DNA of 64,000 nt from Halorhodospira halochloris (lineage in GTDB: Bacteria > Pseudomonadota > Gammaproteobacteria > Nitrococcales > Halorhodospiraceae), in contig NZ_AP017372.2 of NCBI RefSeq assembly GCF_002356555.2, positions 2,148,501 to 2,212,500 of the forward strand, written 5' to 3'. How positions within the stretch are numbered: the first letter of the stretch is position 1; the number at the start of each line of letters is the position of its first letter. The notes below the pieces were generated by a model, which searched no databases, had not been told where the DNA came from, and saw nothing but the letters and a program-made list of their open reading frames with translations. A program made the position numbers and the translations under genes. Shown piece by piece: positions 37,525 to 46,359 of the stretch.

Positions 37525-40263
37525 TCAAACCCCGTATGGCCGCCCCCCAGCTTCAGCCGGATCCAAGCCGAGGCGAACTCGACTGATCAACTGCCTCAGA
37601 TGCTTTTCACGGATCGGCTTTTCCAAGAGCGCGTCAACCTCGACCAAATCGAACTCCTGCTCTATCTCTTCGCGCGAATAGGCCGTGCAGAGCACCTTCG
37701 GAACCCGCCGCACCCCCGGCCGAGCATCCTCTTCTGAGCGCAGCACTCGGGCCACCTCAATGCCGTTCAGTCCAGGCATGCTCAGATCAAGCAGAAGCAA
37801 ATCGAACACCCCTTGCCGTGCAGCTTCCAGGGCCGCATCCCCCCTCTTAACCAAGGTAACCTCGCACCCTAGGCGCTGCAGGCGCAAGGGAACCACCACC
37901 GCACTGGTCTGCTCGTCTTCGGCGACGAGCACGCGCAGCGACTGCCCAAGGGAATTCGACTCCGGCAGCTGCTCCTCGATCTTATCCTCAACCTTCTGAG
38001 CCGGTGCACAAGGCGGCAGGTGCGCGGTAAAACCGAAGGTCGAGCCTTGACCGGGGGCAGACTCGACCCAAAGGCCGTCGCCGAGACGATGAGCGAGTTC
38101 CTTTGCGATTGCCAACCCCAAGCCAGAGCCGGCAACCGGTCCATCATAACCGAGCCGATCAAAGGCATTGAACATTGTCTGCTGCTGCGCCTCGCTCAGG
38201 CCGGGGCCACTGTCCTTCACGGCGAAGCCCACCAGCTCACCGCCCTCGGCCTGAACTTCGACGCACACGCGCCCCCTGTCCGTATACTTGATAGCGTTTT
38301 CCACCAGGTTGCTCAGCACTTGGACCAGACGCGTGGGGTCGCCGATAACCCAGCCGGGGACATCTTCAGCGATCGACCACTCAAGGGTGAGTCCCTCCTC
38401 TTGCGCCCGCTGCAGCAACAACCGACATTGTTCCTCGAGCAACTGATGCAGTTCCATGGGAACCCGCTTTAGTTGGATATTACCCGATTGCAATCGCGCG
38501 ATATCCAGCAACGAGTCGATCAGCTGCGCCTGCCGCTCGCCCGCCTCCTGACAACGTTTAACAAAGTTCTGCCGTTGCTCTCTGCTTAGATCGGCGTTGC
38601 CGAGCAGTTCCACGTAACTAATCAGCGCATTTAGCGGAGTTCGCAGATCGTGACTGACGGCCCTGAGAAAGGTGGTCTTAATCCGGCTCGCATCCTCAAG
38701 CTGCTGCTGCACCGCCTTTAGATCGCTGATATCGAAAGTCACCCCCAGCGTGGCCACGACGCTGCCGTGTTCGTCCTGGATGGGGTGGATAAACAGCCGA
38801 GCTGGGAAAGACTCGCCACTCTTGCGCATCAGCCGAGTTTCGAAGTTCAGCTCCCGTTGCTCGCAAACCAAATGGCCTACCCACTTCGCAAGATCAGCTT
38901 GATCCTCCGTGATGTGCAGACAATTGACAGGCTGCCCGATCAGTTCCTCTCGGCTATATCCGAAAAGCTGCTCAGCGCCGGCACTCACGTCGATGACGCT
39001 TGATGCCAGATCTGTCTTGACCAACCCTACCGAAGTGGCCGCCTTAAAGATCCCTTCGAGTTCCTCCTGACGCTGGCGCGCTGTGGCCTGCGCCTCCTTC
39101 ATGGCCGTGATGTCCTGGATGGTACCGCGCAGGATGGGTTGCCCTTCTTCACCCTTATCACGCTGGGCAAGCTCGCGAACCCAGACTACCCGCCCGTCAG
39201 TGTGAATGATTCGGTATTCGGCCTCCGTTCGCTCACGCTGCGGCTCGCGCGCGAGCTGGGACTCAGCCACCTTGGGCCGATCTTCGGGATGGACCCGCTC
39301 TAGGAAAGCATCGAAATCCGGCGGCGATCGGCTGACATCAAAGCCGCACAGCTGGAAGGTTACGGGCGACCAGGTCAAGGTGCCCTCGTGGAGGTCGCTG
39401 ATCCAATGGCCGAGCCGCGCGATTTGCTCGGCAACCCGCAGATCGTGATTGGCTTGATAAAGCGCCTGCTCGATCTCTATCTGCGCGGTGACATCCCGCG
39501 CACTACCGACGCTGCATGCTGTGTAGCCGGCAGAAGCGAACGGTGCAGAATTGACGGCGTGCACCCAACGCACCTCGCCGTCCGGCCGCACGATCCGGTA
39601 GGTTTCATCGAATCGGACATCTCCCGCCTTGCACGCGGCCCAGGAACAAATAATCCGCTCACGATCACCCGGGTGAACCGCGTCTAGGAAGCTGTCGGGA
39701 TTCGCCATCAGCTCCTCTATGCTGCGGCCCCAGATGCGCTCATAAGAAGAGTTCACGTAGAGCATCTGGTCGCCGGCGCGCAGCCAAACCACTTCCTCCA
39801 TGGCCTCGCTGATAATCCTCGCTCGCCACTCGCTCTCTACAAGCAGCTGCTCACCGCCGGAGTAACAGGTTGCCGCCTCTGCTGCTGTGGCATCGCTGCT
39901 ACAACCCCCGTCCACAGGGTGCCCCACCGACTGGATCTCCGTAACCTCAAGATCGGGCCCGAAAAGCGCCACATCCGTCCACTGGTACGGCATTACTCCG
40001 CCATCGACCAGACAAACCTCGTGGGTATAAGTCTGGAAAGGTGCCGCTGGCCCGAGTTGCGCGAGAACCGACCACACCCGGGGACGGGCGGACACAGGCA
40101 CCCACTCGATCCAGCGCTGACCGAGCAGCGAGCCCGATCCCCCCCCGAATAGGCGCGCATAAGCTGCGTTCACGAAGGTCAGCGTCGTATCCGGTCTGAA
40201 ACGGCAGAGGGCTACATCTAAGCTTTCACCAGGATATTCTTCGTTGACGTTGAGTGTGGCCAT
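37525..40263 (-). CDS. Soluble multi-PAS hybrid histidine kinase (4 PAS-HisKA-HATPase-REC)
   Basis: About 912 residues. The PAS modules are LCRFRPDTTLTFVNAAYARL (about 15-105), SEAMEEVVWLRAGDQMLYVN (135-260), IARLGHWISDLHEGTL (275-400) and ATSVGLVKTDLASSV (415-535). HisKA has VSHDLRTPLNALISY, HATPase has NLVENAIKYTD, DSGPGLS and GSGLGLAI, and the receiver has LLLDLSMPGLNG and LEKPIR. It is more divergent from the other kinases than they are from each other. Start at 40263 (MATLNVNEE) is preferred on alignment; codons at 40302 and 40317 are also in frame. It is divergent from the Hpt and regulator genes 660 bp away, which makes it a likely partner. Confidence 0.88.
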   Translation of the reverse strand: MATLNVNEEYPGESLDVALCRFRPDTTLTFVNAAYARLFGGGSGSLLGQRWIEWVPVSARPRVWSVLAQLGPAAPFQTYTHEVCLVDGGVMPYQWTDVALFGPDLEVTEIQSVGHPVDGGCSSDATAAEAATCYSGGEQLLVESEWRARIISEAMEEVVWLRAGDQMLYVNSSYERIWGRSIEELMANPDSFLDAVHPGDRERIICSWAACKAGDVRFDETYRIVRPDGEVRWVHAVNSAPFASAGYTACSVGSARDVTAQIEIEQALYQANHDLRVAEQIARLGHWISDLHEGTLTWSPVTFQLCGFDVSRSPPDFDAFLERVHPEDRPKVAESQLAREPQRERTEAEYRIIHTDGRVVWVRELAQRDKGEEGQPILRGTIQDITAMKEAQATARQRQEELEGIFKAATSVGLVKTDLASSVIDVSAGAEQLFGYSREELIGQPVNCLHITEDQADLAKWVGHLVCEQRELNFETRLMRKSGESFPARLFIHPIQDEHGSVVATLGVTFDISDLKAVQQQLEDASRIKTTFLRAVSHDLRTPLNALISYVELLGNADLSREQRQNFVKRCQEAGERQAQLIDSLLDIARLQSGNIQLKRVPMELHQLLEEQCRLLLQRAQEEGLTLEWSIAEDVPGWVIGDPTRLVQVLSNLVENAIKYTDRGRVCVEVQAEGGELVGFAVKDSGPGLSEAQQQTMFNAFDRLGYDGPVAGSGLGLAIAKELAHRLGDGLWVESAPGQGSTFGFTAHLPPCAPAQKVEDKIEEQLPESNSLGQSLRVLVAEDEQTSAVVVPLRLQRLGCEVTLVKRGDAALEAARQGVFDLLLLDLSMPGLNGIEVARVLRSEEDARPGVRRVPKVLCTAYSREEIEQEFDLVEVDALLEKPIREKHLRQLISRVRLGLDPAEAGGRPYGV

Positions 40264-40317
40264 GGGCACAGCTACTCCGGGACGAGGACGCGAACCCACC
40301 ATAACGCCGCCGCACAA

Positions 40318-40924
40318 GGCGGCTAACTCGGCTGCGGTTGGGCAGAGGTAACCCTCACCGACCGGAGCACGCTGCAGCGGGTTTTCAATACTTTATTGTT
40401 CCAGCATCGGAGCCGCGATTTTCAGCTCAGACAGTGCACTGGGCTATATTGCAGGTAGCCTACAATGCTTCCCGCAAGTAGTATATACTATTTCATTAAA
40501 TACTATAAGGTTATTAAACTCTATACATGCATCAGTGTCACGGTAGCGCCCTCATTGAGCTTCAGCACTATGACGGCGACCATGGATTGATGTTGGAATA
40601 AGACTTGGAGTATCGTCTTTGGCTGTGGATGTGTCGGGCGAAGTTGCTTCCCTCGGTCGATTCGTCTCTTCGAAGGTACGCCATTCCGGCGCTGCTGCTA
40701 TGCTGCTTTGGTGATCGGGTCTCTCTCCTAGATTGATATCCGACAGCAGTGGGCCAGCCGATGATCGAGGGCCGGTGAAGCAAATCGAAACGGACCTCTA
40801 CCTTGTCCCATGAGCCACTGGCACTACGACTAGAGGAACCATGTACGAAAACCACAGAGATCAGGATCAGCTCGGTGCAGAGGACATAACCACCTTCAAC
40901 TAGGCTAAGCAGAGATTCGATGCC
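40318..40924. other. Divergent intergenic region between a hybrid kinase and the Hpt-regulator pair
   Basis: About 600 bp without a supported gene. It holds an AT-rich section at 40440-40530 with a perfect 12-bp palindrome at 40479-40490. Confidence 0.45.
40479..40490. promoter_or_regulatory. Perfect 12-bp palindrome, candidate operator
   Basis: TAGTATATACTA reads the same on both strands and lies in AT-rich DNA between the divergent kinase (minus) and Hpt-regulator (plus) genes. Binding by a regulator is an inference. Confidence 0.35.
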
Positions 40925-41257
40925 ATGGAAATAATCGATATCGACAGCGCGCTCGAACGGCTCGATGGGGATCGGGAGCTTTGTCGCGAGCTGCTTCTCG
41001 ATTTCTACATTGATTACTACGAGGTCGACCGGATCCTGCGCGATAGGCTTCGAGACGGTGCCACCGAAGACGCCCGGCAGCTGCTCCACAACCTGCGTGG
41101 GGCCGCGGGGAATCTGGGCATGGGAAGGCTCGAGACTGTCGCCAAAACCCTGTCGCAGCAGATCCGCCTGGGCGCGGTAGAGGTATCCGCGTTGAACAAT
41201 TTCAGCGAGGCCCTGCACCGCGTATTGAGCGAACTGGAGCACACTAAAAGACTGTGA
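40925..41257 (+). CDS. Stand-alone Hpt histidine phosphotransfer protein
   Basis: 110 residues, almost all one Hpt domain. The acceptor is His55 in LLHNLRGAAGNLGM, matching the HxLKGxxxxLG pattern. Such proteins carry phosphate from the receiver of a hybrid kinase to the receiver of a response regulator. It overlaps the following regulator by four bases (GTGA), so the two are made together. Most nearby hybrid kinases end in a receiver and lack an Hpt, which makes this the obvious shared acceptor; that link is inference. Confidence 0.85.
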   Translation: MEIIDIDSALERLDGDRELCRELLLDFYIDYYEVDRILRDRLRDGATEDARQLLHNLRGAAGNLGMGRLETVAKTLSQQIRLGAVEVSALNNFSEALHRVLSELEHTKRL

Positions 41258-41940
41258 AACCACCGCACATTCTCTTAATAGAAGACGAACGGAGCTCGCG
41301 ATCCATTTGCCTAAACGCTCTTCTTAGGGCCGAGTACCAGGCTACCGTAGCCCTAACAGCACGCGAGGGACTGCGGCTGCTGCGCAGCACTCACTTCGAC
41401 CTGGTGCTGCTCGACCTCAACTTGCCCGACGCCGACGGTCTATCCCTTGCTAGCACGCTGCACGGCAGCCATCCCGAGTTGCCGATTATTATGATGACGG
41501 TACGCACGGCAGCGGAGCAGCGCGCGGCTGGCCTCGAGGCCGGCGCAGTGGACTACTTGAGTAAGCCCTTCCATCAGACGGAGCTGATCCATCGGGTCCG
41601 TCGAGCGCTGGCCGCAGGCCCCCCGACTCCAGCCACGCAGATTACCTTCGGTCCATGGCTGCTGGAAGTAGAGCAGCGCTCACTGCACCACGCAGAAGGA
41701 TTTGAGCTTGAGCTGACCCTAGGCGAGGCGCGGCTGATCGAATTCCTGTTGCGAGCCCGGGGACGGCCGGTCAACCGCGACCAGCTCGCCGAGGCAGTGG
41801 CACGCAGCCGAGAAGGAAATCCCAAATCCGTGGACGTGCTGGTATCACGCCTGCGCCGCAAGCTGGAGGACAAAACCCGCGGTCTGCGGCACATCGTGGC
41901 CGTACCGGGTTTAGGCTACCGGATCGAAGTCGGCGAATGA
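41254..41940 (+). CDS. OmpR/PhoB-type response regulator
   Basis: 228 residues. The receiver has ILLIEDE, acceptor Asp54 in LVLLDLNLP, Thr82 in MMTVRT and Lys104 in YLSKPF. The winged-helix domain (about 128-226) has LELTLGEARLIEFLL, VDVLVSRLRRKLED and IVAVPGLGYRI. It starts with GTG overlapping the Hpt stop. It is the only DNA-binding regulator inside the kinase cluster (CpxR lies outside), so it may be its transcriptional output. Confidence 0.9.
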   Translation: MKPPHILLIEDERSSRSICLNALLRAEYQATVALTAREGLRLLRSTHFDLVLLDLNLPDADGLSLASTLHGSHPELPIIMMTVRTAAEQRAAGLEAGAVDYLSKPFHQTELIHRVRRALAAGPPTPATQITFGPWLLEVEQRSLHHAEGFELELTLGEARLIEFLLRARGRPVNRDQLAEAVARSREGNPKSVDVLVSRLRRKLEDKTRGLRHIVAVPGLGYRIEVGE

Positions 41941-42016
41941 GTCGCCGCAGTATCCACACAACGCCCCAGGCACCCCACCCGAGTACAGGCAAGACCGATT
42001 CCCGATTCTCTCAATA

Positions 42017-45000
42017 TTATTTGGCATAGCTGCTAGCCACCCAGTCCAACAAACTGCTCAAGGCGCTGCGATCAAGCGGCTTGCCAAGATACGCATCGCA
42101 ACCCGACTCGTTTATCAGCGACTCAACCTCGCTGTAGGCGTAGGCTGTGCATAGCACAATCCTGGTAGGCTGCCTGCCCTGCTCATGTTCCTCGGCGCGG
42201 ACGTTTCGGGCTACCTGATCGCCATCAAGATCCGGCATCTTTAAATCAAGCAGCAACATATCGAAATCTTCCGCCTGCCAAGCCGCTAGGGCCTCTGTGC
42301 CACTCTGCGCGCAAACAACCTCGCAACCGAGCTTGAGCAGAAGGGCCTGAGCGAGCATCACATTGGCCGGCTCATCATCGGCGACGAGAATGTTCAGTGG
42401 GCGCCGTGCTGAACTCGCAGTTGGCTCTGCATCAGACTCGCCCGCCGCTATCGAAGACTCGCCCTCAGGGCTCGGCTCACTGGCTCTGGGCAAGGGAATG
42501 GTGAAAGCAAAGGTTGAGCCTTGCCCTGGTGTACTACTCAGGGAGAGCTCGCCATCAAGCAGATTGATTAACTCGCTGACAATCGCCAACCCCAGCCCGT
42601 AACCTTGGCTAGTGCCCCTATAGCCACCACGATCGAAGGCAGTGAAAATCTCTTTTTGCTGCTGCTCAGTTAGACCCGGCCCGGTGTCGTGGACAGCAAA
42701 ACTGACTCGGGTATTGTCTACTGTTCGCACCTCAAGCTCGACACCGCCCTGCTGGGTGTATTTAACGGCATTACTGAGAAGATTAGAGAGCAATTGCCCG
42801 AGTCGCGTATCATCCACCTCGACCCATCTGGGGACAGCTTCAGCTATGCTGTAGTCTAGACTTAGGCCCTTCTCACAGGCCCGGGACCTAAGCATAGCAA
42901 CCTGGTTATCTATCAGTGCAGGCAACTCGGTTGCTCGTGGGCGCAGTTCCAAACGACCGGCTTCAAGGCGGGCGAGATCGAGCAGAGTCTCAATCAGGCC
43001 GAGAAGCCGCTGTGCTCCTTGCCGGCATTGCTCCATGTACTCAGAGCGTTGCTCGGCCGAAAGTTGCGGATCATCGAGCAGCTCAAGAAAGCCCATCAAG
43101 GCGTTTAGCGGCGTGCGCAGGTCGTGGCTGACGGCGCTGAGGAAGGTGTCTTTCGCGCGTATAGTGTCGGCGAGTTCCTGCTCAACGCGCTTTTGGGCAC
43201 TCATATCGAGACTGACGCCGAGCGTGGCCACCAACTCGCCGTGCTTATCGGTAATGGGGTGGACGGTGAACAGCGCGGGAAAACGACTACCATCCCGATG
43301 GACTAGATCCGTCTCCATGCGGATCGGCTCATGGTCCTTAAACAATCTCTCGACGTAATCGGCAAGCCGCTCAATGTCCTCTGCCGTATGCAGTAAGCTG
43401 ACGTGTCGGCCAATAAGTTCCTCGCGCGAATAACCGAACAGTACTTCTGCACCAGTACTGGCCTCTTCGATGACTGAATTGAGATCAGTCTTGATGAGAC
43501 TGACCGAGCGGGCCGCCGCGAAGATCGCCTCGAGCTCTTTTTGCCTTGTCTCAAGCTGCTCGCGTAGCTGCTGCTCGGCCTGTTCGGCGCGCCGGCGCTC
43601 GGTGATATCTACGCCTACCGATTGGAAATGGCTCAACTCCCCTTTTTCATCGAAAAAGGCCCGGTTAGTCCACATCGTCCAGAGCTGCATACCGTTCTTG
43701 CCCGGCATGCTGTTCTCGAACTGGCTAACCGGATGGCTCGGAGTGAAGCCCGCCAAGTGCGCCTCGATGTTCTCACGCTCCTCGGCAGGTAAATAATCCA
43801 GCCAGCGCTGGCCAATCAGCGCCTCCGGCTCCACACCGAGGCAATCCCCAAGGGCAGGGTTAGCGTAGGTGACCGTGGTGTCGGGCAGAAAGCGCTCAAT
43901 CATCAGCGGTTGGTTCTCTACCAGATCCCGGTAGTGCGCCTCGCGCTCGGCAAGTTCGCGCTGCAGAACCCGCTGCTCGGTGACATCCTGGGCCGTACCG
44001 CGTAGAAGTTGCGGATTCCCGGCTGCATCAAACTCCGCATAGCCACGGGCCTGCACAATCCGCCGACCGCCATCCACACTCATGAGGTGGTGCTCAAGCT
44101 CGTAGGGATCCCCCCGGTTTAGAGTGCGCTCTATGGCCTCATAGAGCTCAGGGTGATCTTCAGGCGGCACTCTGGAGAGAAAGGTGTCCCAGTCCATGGC
44201 CGTTTCCGCCGGCTCCAGACCAATAATTTCGTAGATCTCGCTCGACCAGTGGACATCCCCAGACTTTATGTCGTAGAGCCAGTGACCGAGTCGGGCTATG
44301 CGCTTAGCCTCAGTGAGTTCCAACTCGCTACGGCGCAGCGCGAACTCAGTCTCCTTGAGGGTCTGGACATCGACATGGGTACCGACCATGTAGGTCGGTG
44401 AACCATCGGCGCCACGGCGCAGGGTCTGCCCCCGGCCCTGCACCCAAAGCCAGCTACCATCGGCGCAGCGGTAGCGAAGCTCGATGGTGAACGGACTGCC
44501 TGCAGCCAAATGGCTCTCAACGATGGGTTGGACCCGCTCTAGATCCTCGGGATGGACGAATTTCTGCCAGTCGGCAAAGGTCAGAATACTCTGCTGCTCG
44601 GGATCGTAGCCGAGCATACGCCAGCACGCCTCATCCCAGTAGACCTGATCCGCCGCTAGATCCCAGTCCCAGACCCCGAAGCCGGCCGCCTCCTGGGCCA
44701 TGCGCAGGCGCTGCTCATCGGCGAACTGCGCCGATAAATCGATACAGGCCCCGATTTTACCTACCACCTCGCCGCGCTCATTGAGTAGCGGTGCGACACT
44801 CAGCTGCGCCTGAAAGCGCTCGCCGGTGCCGCGAATCAGTTCACATTCCACAGAGTAACCCTGAGCGGTGCGCTGCAATCTAGCGATACCTTCGCGCACC
44901 CGCGCATGCTCAGCCGGATCGTGGAGCATGCAGATATCACTGCCGAGCAACTCCTCACGCGAGTAGCCAAATATCCGCTCGGCGCTGCGGCTCGCCTCGC

Positions 45001-45895
45001 GAATCGTACCCTCAAGATCCGTCTCAGTTAGGGCTACATCGGGAATCGTCTCCAGGATAGCCTCAAGCCGCTGCCGGCGCGCCTCACTACGCTCCAACGC
45101 CTCGCGCTGCTCAGTGATATCCTGGATGGTCCCCTGGATGATCCACCGGCCGTTCTCGTCTTGCCAGCGATTGGCTATTTCCCGCACCCATACCACGCGC
45201 CCATTCGGGTGGACTATCCGGTATTCACCCTGGCTCTGGTCGGTGTCGGCTTTCGACTGCAGCTGATATTCGGCTACCTGATGGCGATCTTGCTCCGGTA
45301 TCCGGGCGATAAACTCTTCCCAGCCCGGCGGTTCGGCCTCGGCAGGGAAACCGCAAAGCTGATAGGTCATAGGCGACCAGATCAGCTCTCCTGTTGCAGG
45401 ATAGGAGATCCAGTGGCCCAAAGAGACTATCTCTTCAGCCCTTTGCAGCCTTTCGTGAGCTTGCTCTAGCGCCTGCTCCTGAAGTTTTTGAGCAGTAACA
45501 TCCTGTTCAAAACCAATGAGCAGACAGGGTTCACCCTGATCGTCGCGCTCGACGTGGCCACTTGAGTGCAGCCAGCACAATTGGCCATCACTGCGGTATA
45601 TCCGATATGTGAACCGCCAAGGCTGTCCGTTGGCTATGGCGGCTTGTACCTCCTCTTCTACCCATGATAGGTCTTCAGGATGCACATGCTCACGCCAAAG
45701 CGCATAGTCTGTAGCGAGGCTGCGCTCGGACTCGCTATTGTCATAACCGTATAGACTCTGGCACTGCGCATCGGCATTGACCTGCCCGGTGCACAGGTCA
45801 TATTCCCAAAAGCCGATTCCACTGACCTGCTGGAGCAGGTCCAATTTGCACTTAGCGCTTAGGCAGCCGCACTTGGAGCCTTTTTTATTTTCCAT
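42017..45895 (-). CDS. Soluble multi-PAS hybrid histidine kinase (7 PAS-HisKA-HATPase-REC)
   Basis: 1292 residues. The seven PAS modules are [83 protein letters not shown] and [12 protein letters not shown]. HisKA has VSHDLRTPLNALMGF, HATPase has NLLSNAVKYT, DTGPGLT and GYGLGLAI, and the receiver has LLLDLKMPDLDG and LGKPLD. The N-terminus has a Cys cluster (KCGCLSAKC), which could bind metal or sense redox. Its 3' 2.4 kb is nearly identical to the truncated kinase at 33656, and it probably resembles what that gene was before truncation. It is divergent from the kinase at 46360. Confidence 0.92.
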   Translation of the reverse strand: MENKKGSKCGCLSAKCKLDLLQQVSGIGFWEYDLCTGQVNADAQCQSLYGYDNSESERSLATDYALWREHVHPEDLSWVEEEVQAAIANGQPWRFTYRIYRSDGQLCWLHSSGHVERDDQGEPCLLIGFEQDVTAQKLQEQALEQAHERLQRAEEIVSLGHWISYPATGELIWSPMTYQLCGFPAEAEPPGWEEFIARIPEQDRHQVAEYQLQSKADTDQSQGEYRIVHPNGRVVWVREIANRWQDENGRWIIQGTIQDITEQREALERSEARRQRLEAILETIPDVALTETDLEGTIREASRSAERIFGYSREELLGSDICMLHDPAEHARVREGIARLQRTAQGYSVECELIRGTGERFQAQLSVAPLLNERGEVVGKIGACIDLSAQFADEQRLRMAQEAAGFGVWDWDLAADQVYWDEACWRMLGYDPEQQSILTFADWQKFVHPEDLERVQPIVESHLAAGSPFTIELRYRCADGSWLWVQGRGQTLRRGADGSPTYMVGTHVDVQTLKETEFALRRSELELTEAKRIARLGHWLYDIKSGDVHWSSEIYEIIGLEPAETAMDWDTFLSRVPPEDHPELYEAIERTLNRGDPYELEHHLMSVDGGRRIVQARGYAEFDAAGNPQLLRGTAQDVTEQRVLQRELAEREAHYRDLVENQPLMIERFLPDTTVTYANPALGDCLGVEPEALIGQRWLDYLPAEERENIEAHLAGFTPSHPVSQFENSMPGKNGMQLWTMWTNRAFFDEKGELSHFQSVGVDITERRRAEQAEQQLREQLETRQKELEAIFAAARSVSLIKTDLNSVIEEASTGAEVLFGYSREELIGRHVSLLHTAEDIERLADYVERLFKDHEPIRMETDLVHRDGSRFPALFTVHPITDKHGELVATLGVSLDMSAQKRVEQELADTIRAKDTFLSAVSHDLRTPLNALMGFLELLDDPQLSAEQRSEYMEQCRQGAQRLLGLIETLLDLARLEAGRLELRPRATELPALIDNQVAMLRSRACEKGLSLDYSIAEAVPRWVEVDDTRLGQLLSNLLSNAVKYTQQGGVELEVRTVDNTRVSFAVHDTGPGLTEQQQKEIFTAFDRGGYRGTSQGYGLGLAIVSELINLLDGELSLSSTPGQGSTFAFTIPLPRASEPSPEGESSIAAGESDAEPTASSARRPLNILVADDEPANVMLAQALLLKLGCEVVCAQSGTEALAAWQAEDFDMLLLDLKMPDLDGDQVARNVRAEEHEQGRQPTRIVLCTAYAYSEVESLINESGCDAYLGKPLDRSALSSLLDWVASSYAK

Positions 45896-46359
45896 GAGCT
45901 TAAGACCTCTCCGGGCCTGTATTTGGACCTTACGCTGTCAGCGCAAAGACTCGGGGAGTGACTGAGCAGATCCTGCGAGTAGGAGACCTGGTGATGGGTG
46001 ATGTTTGCAGGCCTATATATTGAAATAGCATGCAATTACGCCCCAACAAAAAACCCTACATGATATGCAGAATATGCATTTCTGCAGCGCGAGTCTAGCC
46101 TCCTTAGCTACCACTGCTGCATTTCCGCGCAATATAGCAGCCAGACCAGAAACGGGTGCGCGTTAACGCCACTTAAGCTCTTTTTTTGTGGTGATACTAT
46201 CGTAGCTACAGCATAAGCCGTTATAAACAAAGAATTATTTTTGATGATAAGCAATTGTTAGAGACTGCCTATCTGCGCAGCTAAAGGGGCTTGACGTAGT
46301 TAAGCCTGCGAAGTAGCGTTCGGTCGATTTTTTTCAGGAATTGAGGCGGGGGGGGATGT
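45896..46359. other. AT-rich divergent promoter region between two hybrid kinases
   Basis: About 460 bp, no gene seen. It should hold promoters for both kinases. It includes the inverted repeat at 46066-46086 and an eight-G run at 46348-46355 directly before the plus-strand start. Confidence 0.45.
46066..46086. promoter_or_regulatory. 21-bp inverted repeat, candidate operator
   Basis: TGCAGAA, a 7-base centre (TATGCAT) and TTCTGCA form a perfect dyad in the region between the divergent kinases. Its use as a regulator site is inference. Confidence 0.35.

Noticed and set aside
40568-41263. 231-residue minus-strand ORF
   Set aside because: It lies antisense to the Hpt gene, has no recognisable domain, and the plus strand has a convincing Hpt-regulator pair.
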